Assembly: GCA_964442345.1 (NCBI GenBank)
Contig: CAYTZD010000014.1
Span: 1 to 26,613, forward strand
Direction of reading: 5' to 3'
DNA length: 26,613 nt
DNA from: Hippea sp964442345
GTDB lineage: Bacteria; Campylobacterota_A; Desulfurellia; Desulfurellales; Hippeaceae
This document shows positions 22,131 through 26,613 of the stretch, piece after piece. The position numbers were made by a program, and so were the translations under genes. The notes beneath the pieces are model-generated. The model was not told the origin of the DNA, searched no databases, and worked only from the letters and a program-made list of their open reading frames with translations. How positions within the stretch are numbered: the first letter of the stretch is position 1; each line of letters begins with the position of its first letter.

Positions 22131-23138
22131 ATGCGTAAGTTTGGCTATCTTGTTTTGGCTGTTATGTTTCTTGTATTGGGGTTGAGCTTTCAGGCTCAAT
22201 CAAAGATTACCTTTGTAACCATCGGAACCGGTGGAGTTACAGGTGTTTACTATCCTACTGGTGGTGCTATCTCTAAGATGGTTAACTCCAAGTATAAACA
22301 GTATCACATCAAGATGACCGTTGAATCGACGGGTGGTTCTGTTTACAATATCAATGCTGTTTTAAGTGGAGATTTAGACTTTGGAATCTGCCAGTCTGAT
22401 AGACAGTATCAAGCTTGGTATGGACTTGCAGAATGGAAAAACAAAGGCCCACAGAAAGACCTAAGAAGCGTTTTTACCCTGCATCCTGAATCAATCACAC
22501 TTGTTGCAAGCGTAAAAAGTGGCATAAAGAGTGTTTATGATCTTAAAGGTAAAAGGGTTAATCTTGGAAATCCAGGATCTGGTCAGCTTCAGAATTCAAA
22601 GGATATTTTAAAGGCTTTCGGTATCTCTTTAAAGGATATAAAGCCTGAATATGTTAAAGCTGTTGAAGCACCTGGTCTTCTTCAGGATGGAAGAATCGAT
22701 GCATTTTTCTTTACCGTTGGGCATCCAAACGGCAATATAAAGGAAGCAACAAGTGGAAGGATTAAGGTTAGAATAGTTCCTATCACTGGAAAACCGGTTG
22801 AAAAATTACTCAAAGAGCATCCATATTATGCTAAATCTGAGATTCCTGTTAAGAAATTTTACCCGATGGCTGCAAATGAGAAGGATACTGTATGGACAAT
22901 TGGCGTTAAAGCTACAGTTGTTACAAGCGCAAAAGAACCTGAGAATGTTGTTTATGCCATAACAAAAGAGGTATTTGAAAATCTTGACACATTCAAGAAA
23001 CTTCACCCTGCACTCTCTGTTTTGACAAAGAAGAATATGCTTGAAGGTTTAACTGCACCTATACATCCGGGTGCACTCAAATATTACAAAGAGAGTGGTT
23101 TGATTAAATACATACCTAAGCGCCTTATTCAGCAGTAA
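22131..23138 (+). CDS. TRAP transporter solute-binding protein, TAXI family
   Basis: A 335-residue periplasmic binding protein. The signal peptide spans about residues 1-24 (hydrophobic LVLAVMFLVLGLSF, cleavage near AQS). The mature N-terminus has the TAXI signature FVTIGTGGVTGVYYPTGGAI, followed by VESTGGSVYNINAVLSGDLDFGICQSD, quoted in parts, and SITLVASVKSGIKSVYDLKGKRVNLGNPGSG. It delivers a solute to the fused permease downstream. Characterised TAXI proteins bind glutamate or 2-oxoglutarate-like acids, but the ligand here cannot be read. An AGGGGAGG precedes the ATG. A strong terminator lies directly after the gene, so this component is probably made in excess of the permease. Confidence 0.95.
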   Translation: MRKFGYLVLAVMFLVLGLSFQAQSKITFVTIGTGGVTGVYYPTGGAISKMVNSKYKQYHIKMTVESTGGSVYNINAVLSGDLDFGICQSDRQYQAWYGLAEWKNKGPQKDLRSVFTLHPESITLVASVKSGIKSVYDLKGKRVNLGNPGSGQLQNSKDILKAFGISLKDIKPEYVKAVEAPGLLQDGRIDAFFFTVGHPNGNIKEATSGRIKVRIVPITGKPVEKLLKEHPYYAKSEIPVKKFYPMAANEKDTVWTIGVKATVVTSAKEPENVVYAITKEVFENLDTFKKLHPALSVLTKKNMLEGLTAPIHPGALKYYKESGLIKYIPKRLIQQ

Positions 23139-23143
23139 AAGAT

Positions 23144-23173
23144 AAAGGGTGGTTTTTGTGCCACCCTTTTTTT
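23144..23173 (+). terminator. intrinsic terminator inside the TAXI-TRAP operon
   Basis: AAAGGGTGG (23144-23152) and CCACCCTTT (23161-23169) form a nine-pair stem with an eight-base loop, followed by a run of T (23167-23173). No clear new promoter is visible before the permease, so this probably acts as a partial terminator that lowers permease expression relative to the binding protein. Confidence 0.88.
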
Positions 23174-23207
23174 AATTTTTTTAAAAGCTTTTTAGGGGTG
23201 TGTTCTT

Positions 23208-25256
23208 ATGGATGACAGCAAAAGAAAGATAGTTGAAGAATTAATAAGGGAAGATACAGGCGATGTAAGGATATTGAATAAATACGAAAAATATCTTGTT
23301 TTGTTTATTGGTGTTTCGTGGGCTTTGTTTCAGCTTTCCATAGCAAGTTGGTTAACATTAGACAGCACATTCTCCCGTTCTATCCATCTTGCCTTTGCTA
23401 TGGCTATGATTTTTCTATCCGTTCCATTTTTTAAAAAGAGAAGAATAAAATTCCTTCCATTTTTATCCCAAAGGGAAGGTATTCCATGGATAGATTATAT
23501 ATTTGCTATTGTTGGTGTTGTATCCGCTTTGTATATCACTATCGCCTGGAATGGTATTATGATGAGAATGGGTTCTCCCAATCTTACAGATAAGATATTC
23601 GGTCTTTTACTTATATTGATGGTTTTTGAAGCAACAAGAAGAGCCGTTGGACCTGCACTGCCTATCGTTGGAATACTTTTTACTCTTTATGGTTTTTTGG
23701 GACCGAATTTACCCGATCTATTTGCCTATAAAGGTGTTACGCTTGATAAATATGTAAGCCAGCTTTCCTTATCAACTGAAGGTATATTTGGAATACCGTT
23801 AAGGGTTTCAACCAATATCGTTTATCTTTTTGTTTTACTTGGTGCTATGCTTGATAAAGCCGGAGCTGGCAAGTTTTTTATTGACCTTGCCTTTGCCGGT
23901 TTGGGTCGTTATAAGGGTGGACCTGCAAAATCTGCCGTTGTGGCAAGCGGTTTGACCGGTTTGGTTTCTGGTTCATCTGTTGCCAATGTTGTAACAACAG
24001 GCACATTTACGATTCCTTTGATGAAAAAGACAGGTTATCCTGCAACAAAGGCTGGTGCTACGGAAGTTGCAGCAAGCATAAACGGTCAGCTTATGCCACC
24101 TATAATGGGTGCGGCTGCATTTATCATAGCAGAATATGTTAATGTTCCCTATATACAGGTTGTAAAAGCCGCATTTATTCCAGCGTTGGTTGCTTATATT
24201 ACACTTTTCTATGTTTCCCATCTTGAAGCAAGCAAACTTGGGTTAAAAGGATTACCAAAAGAAGAACTGCCAAATGCAAAAGAGGTTTTAAAAAACGGTT
24301 TTCACTATCTTGTTCCTATCACTTGGCTTGTTGTGGAACTTATGGTTTTAAGGCATTCTCCAGCAATGTCTGCCTTTAGAACCATAATAATCCTTATATT
24401 TGTTATTCTTTATCAGGAGTTAAGAAGAATAAAGAAAGAAGGGATAAGCTTAACAGAAGCTATAAAAAGCACCTTTAGTCTTATAGGAGAAGCTTTCCTG
24501 TCTGGCTCAAGGAATATGGTTATAGTTGCCCTTGCTTGTGCTTCGGCTGGTATAGTTGTTGGTCTTGTAGCAACAGGCATAGGAAGTATGATAACCGAAC
24601 TTGTAGATACTATGTCTCATGGCAATATATACCTGCTTCTTATCATAACTGCTATGGCAAGTCTGCTTCTTGGTATGGGTTTACCTACCACGGCTAACTA
24701 TATAGTTATGGCTTCTTTAACAGCGCCTGTTATAGTTACCATAGCTCAAAATTATGGATTTTTCGTTCCATTAATAGCAGCTCATCTGTTCTGTTTCTAT
24801 TTTGGAATAATAGCAGACGATACGCCGCCTGTAGGTTTGGCTGCCTATGCTGCTGCTGCATTGGCTGATGCTGACCCGATACCTACAGCCGTTCAAGGGT
24901 TTATCTATGATATGAGAACGGCTATATTACCCTTTATGTTTGTTTTCAATCCTGACCTTATTCTTTACAACATAACAAGTTGGCCAAAGATAGTAATGAT
25001 ATTTGTTATGGCTATTTTAGGTTCTTTTGCCTTTGCAAGTGCATTACAGGGATGGTTTTTAACCAGAAATAAATGGTATGAGATACCGTTTTTCTTGGCT
25101 GCATCATGGATTTTGTTTAATCCTGCAGGTCTTCTTCACTGGTTGCATCTTCCAGATAATATGAAATACTACATGTACTTAGTTGGTCTTTTGATTTTAG
25201 GGCTTTTATACATCGAACAAAAGGCAAGAATAAAAGCTCAGCCACAAGCCGCTTAA
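23208..25256 (+). CDS. TRAP transporter fused permease (4TM/12TM, DctQM type)
   Basis: A 682-residue integral membrane protein in which the small (DctQ-like) and large (DctM-like) TRAP subunits are fused, the usual form for TAXI systems. The N-terminal ~45 residues are hydrophilic. Membrane segments then run almost to the C-terminus. Family landmarks are FEATRRAVGPALPIVGILFTLYG (about 140-162), the first hairpin region GGPAKSAVVASGLTGLVSGSSVANVVTTGTFTIPLMKKTGYPATKAGATEVAAS (about 237-290, read as SGLTGLVSGSSVANV and AAINGQLMPPIMGAA-like GQLMPPIMGAAAF), and the second LLGMGLPTTANYIVM with FGIIADDTPPVGLAAY. Transport is expected to be Na+-driven. AGGGGTGTG precedes the ATG. Confidence 0.95.
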   Translation: MDDSKRKIVEELIREDTGDVRILNKYEKYLVLFIGVSWALFQLSIASWLTLDSTFSRSIHLAFAMAMIFLSVPFFKKRRIKFLPFLSQREGIPWIDYIFAIVGVVSALYITIAWNGIMMRMGSPNLTDKIFGLLLILMVFEATRRAVGPALPIVGILFTLYGFLGPNLPDLFAYKGVTLDKYVSQLSLSTEGIFGIPLRVSTNIVYLFVLLGAMLDKAGAGKFFIDLAFAGLGRYKGGPAKSAVVASGLTGLVSGSSVANVVTTGTFTIPLMKKTGYPATKAGATEVAASINGQLMPPIMGAAAFIIAEYVNVPYIQVVKAAFIPALVAYITLFYVSHLEASKLGLKGLPKEELPNAKEVLKNGFHYLVPITWLVVELMVLRHSPAMSAFRTIIILIFVILYQELRRIKKEGISLTEAIKSTFSLIGEAFLSGSRNMVIVALACASAGIVVGLVATGIGSMITELVDTMSHGNIYLLLIITAMASLLLGMGLPTTANYIVMASLTAPVIVTIAQNYGFFVPLIAAHLFCFYFGIIADDTPPVGLAAYAAAALADADPIPTAVQGFIYDMRTAILPFMFVFNPDLILYNITSWPKIVMIFVMAILGSFAFASALQGWFLTRNKWYEIPFFLAASWILFNPAGLLHWLHLPDNMKYYMYLVGLLILGLLYIEQKARIKAQPQAA

Positions 25257-25262
25257 GGAGGG
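25255..25262 (+). promoter_or_regulatory. ribosome binding site that sets the TTG start of the aminotransferase
   Basis: AAGGAGGG, overlapping the permease stop codon, lies seven bases before TTG at 25270. The next in-frame ATG (25285) would be 22 bases away, too far for this site. Confidence 0.75.
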
Positions 25263-25269
25263 CATTAGC

Positions 25270-26532
25270 TTGTTTTGTTTAAATATGAATGTTAAGGATT
25301 TGCCGCTGTCTGCCACTTTGGAGATAAACGAAAGAAGTAATGAACTTTTAGAAAAAGGCATTAAGGTGTATAAGTTGGGTTTGGGTCAGTCCCCGTTTAA
25401 TGTCCCAGATCCTGTTGTTGAAGAGCTAAAACGATATGCCCATGTTAAGGATTATTTGCCAGTAAAGGGATTGCTAAAATTAAGGGAAGCTGTCTGTGAA
25501 TATTACTTCAAAAGCCAGGGTGTAAGATTTAATCCCGATAATATTTTAATAGGTCCTGGTTCAAAAGAACTTATGTTTATAGCCCAGCTTGTTATGTATG
25601 GAGAGCTTCTGCTTGCATCCCCAAGCTGGGTTTCCTATGCTCCACAGGCCAGGATTTTGGGAAGAAATGTTGTTTGGCTTAACACAAAAGAAGAAGATGA
25701 TTGGCTTTTGATGCCTGATGTTGTTGATGACTATTGCAAAAATAATAAATATTCTCAAAAGATTATAATACTCAATTATCCTAACAACCCTACAGGCAAA
25801 ACATATCCGCTTAATCTTTTAAAGGATTTGGCTGAAGTGTTTAGAAAGCATGGCGTTATAGTGATATCCGATGAGATTTACGGAGAACTGCATCACGAAG
25901 GTAATCATATCTCAATAGCCAAGTTTTATCCTGAAGGAACAATTATAAGCAGTGGTTTGAGTAAGTGGGCTGGAGCAGGTGGTTGGCGTCTTGGCACATT
26001 TGCTATACCAGATGAGTTAAGAATCTTGGCAGATAAGATGGCTTCTGTTGCAAGTGAGACATTTACATCTGTTAGCGCTCCCATCCAGTATGCTGCGGTA
26101 AGGGCTTTCAATATAGATGAAGCTTTACAGGATTACCTATCAAGAAGTAGGGCTATCCTAAAGGCTTTGGCTAAGTACATTTTTGATAAATTTAACAAAG
26201 TCGGTATAAGTGTGTCTTTGGCAGATGGTGCTTTTTATTACCTGCCAAACTTTTCCAAGTTTAAGGAGAAATTTAACAGAATAGGCATAAAAACAAGCAG
26301 AGAACTTTGTAAAAAAGCCCTTGAAGATATTCAGGTTGCATTTTTGCCCGGCGATGATTTTGGAAGACCTTCAGATGAATTGACAGTGAGAATAGCTTAT
26401 GTTGATTTTGATGGTAAATTGGCTTTGGAAGCTGCAAAAAATGAAGAGATTAACGAAGAATTTTTAAGGAGATACTGCTCAAATACGATGGTTGCAATTG
26501 ACAGAATTTGCGATTGGGTTGCTGGTTTATAA
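25270..26532 (+). CDS. PLP-dependent class I/II aminotransferase
   Basis: A 420-residue fold-type I aminotransferase related to aspartate aminotransferase. PLP-binding features are GPGSKELMF (95-103), NYPNNPTGK (169-177), SDEIYGELHH (200-209, with Asp201 and Tyr204), and the Schiff-base Lys232 in SSGLSKWAGAGGWRLG with the conserved Arg240. A C-terminal Arg (VRIAYVDF) should bind the substrate carboxylate. Start is TTG, chosen from the AAGGAGGG spacing; the first five residues MFCLN before the next Met may be dispensable. It follows the TRAP permease by 13 bases in the same operon, which hints that the transporter brings in an amino acid or 2-oxo acid. The exact substrate is unknown. No SD or promoter of another gene intervenes. 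Confidence 0.92.
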   Translation: MFCLNMNVKDLPLSATLEINERSNELLEKGIKVYKLGLGQSPFNVPDPVVEELKRYAHVKDYLPVKGLLKLREAVCEYYFKSQGVRFNPDNILIGPGSKELMFIAQLVMYGELLLASPSWVSYAPQARILGRNVVWLNTKEEDDWLLMPDVVDDYCKNNKYSQKIIILNYPNNPTGKTYPLNLLKDLAEVFRKHGVIVISDEIYGELHHEGNHISIAKFYPEGTIISSGLSKWAGAGGWRLGTFAIPDELRILADKMASVASETFTSVSAPIQYAAVRAFNIDEALQDYLSRSRAILKALAKYIFDKFNKVGISVSLADGAFYYLPNFSKFKEKFNRIGIKTSRELCKKALEDIQVAFLPGDDFGRPSDELTVRIAYVDFDGKLALEAAKNEEINEEFLRRYCSNTMVAIDRICDWVAGL

Positions 26533-26559
26533 AAAAATGATAAATTTGAAAAATTCCTC

Positions 26560-26588
26560 TTGACTTTTCCCCCAAAGTGTATTATATT
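26560..26588 (+). promoter_or_regulatory. strong promoter at the right edge
   Basis: -35 TTGACT (26560-26565), 17-base spacer, -10 TATATT (26583-26588). The expected +1 is near 26595; the transcribed gene lies outside the window. Confidence 0.7.
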
Positions 26589-26596
26589 CTCATTCC

Positions 26597-26612
26597 GTCG
26601 CTTGAAAGCGAC
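26597..26612 (+). repeat. inverted repeat at the predicted transcript start
   Basis: GTCGCTTGAAAGCGAC has two exact seven-base arms. As RNA it would fold into a six-pair GC-containing stem with a UGAA loop at the very 5' end of the transcript from the preceding promoter. It could be a 5' stabilising hairpin, the start of a structured RNA, or an operator. Confidence 0.5.
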
Positions 26613-26613
26613 A

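Noticed and set aside
1..26613. CRISPR arrays, insertion sequences, phage genes, toxin-antitoxin or defence systems
   Set aside because: No regularly spaced repeats, transposase, integrase or recognisable defence proteins were seen; gene content is housekeeping throughout.

Overview
This is an ordinary-looking chromosomal window from an AT-rich bacterium whose proteins are rich in Lys, Ile and Glu. Gene content is Gram-negative in style: MinCDE, a FeoAB iron transporter, SucCD, a TAXI-type TRAP transporter, periplasmic signal peptides, and a one-piece tmRNA with a YALAA-ending tag. The combination suggests an anaerobic, probably moderately thermophilic proteobacterium of the Desulfurella/Hippea type (Desulfurellales). 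That placement is an inference from protein style and was not tested by a search. I see no phage genes, insertion sequences, CRISPR arrays or tRNA genes.

Layout. (1) 1-1814, minus strand: an operon yjbQ > archaeal-type phosphoglycerate mutase-like protein > a small charged protein. (2) 1912-3628, plus: minC-minD-minE, meeting (3) 3615-5126, minus: a tightly overlapping trio of a membrane-anchored DUF2726 protein, a Trm112-like zinc-ribbon protein with a GTG start, and an EamA-type permease. (4) 5219-5590: tmRNA (ssrA). (5) 5708-10410, plus: a Bax-like glucosaminidase, an unusual fusion of a NifX/FeMo-co-type domain with a methyltransferase, a 65-residue membrane protein, feoA-feoB and an RNase HI-like gene. 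(6) 10423-16676, minus: sucC-sucD, folE2, a PMA1-like P-type ATPase and msrA. (7) 16733-22007, plus: a DUF3108 periplasmic protein, dnaE and a UDP-glucuronate 4-epimerase-like gene. (8) 22131-26532, plus: a TAXI binding protein, its fused TRAP permease and an aminotransferase. A strong promoter runs off the right edge. The only stretch over 300 bases without a protein gene is 5127-5707, which holds tmRNA and three promoters.

The most interesting pattern is regulatory. Seven transcription units (minC, the DUF2726 gene, the Bax-like gene, feoA, folE2, msrA and the DUF3108 gene) have recognisable sigma70-type promoters whose -10 box ends only 6-10 bases before the start codon, and no convincing Shine-Dalgarno sequence. 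They look leaderless. Other units (yjbQ, NifX-methyltransferase, sucCD, dnaE, TAXI) have 21-64 bases between the -10 box and the start, with good ribosome binding sites. Further points worth a look are the perfect 17-bp palindrome inside the folE2 promoter, the NifX-methyltransferase fusion, an extra ~65-residue segment in the P-type ATPase, and an unusual tmRNA tag (ADADYALAA). No obviously new multi-gene system is visible; most genes are housekeeping.
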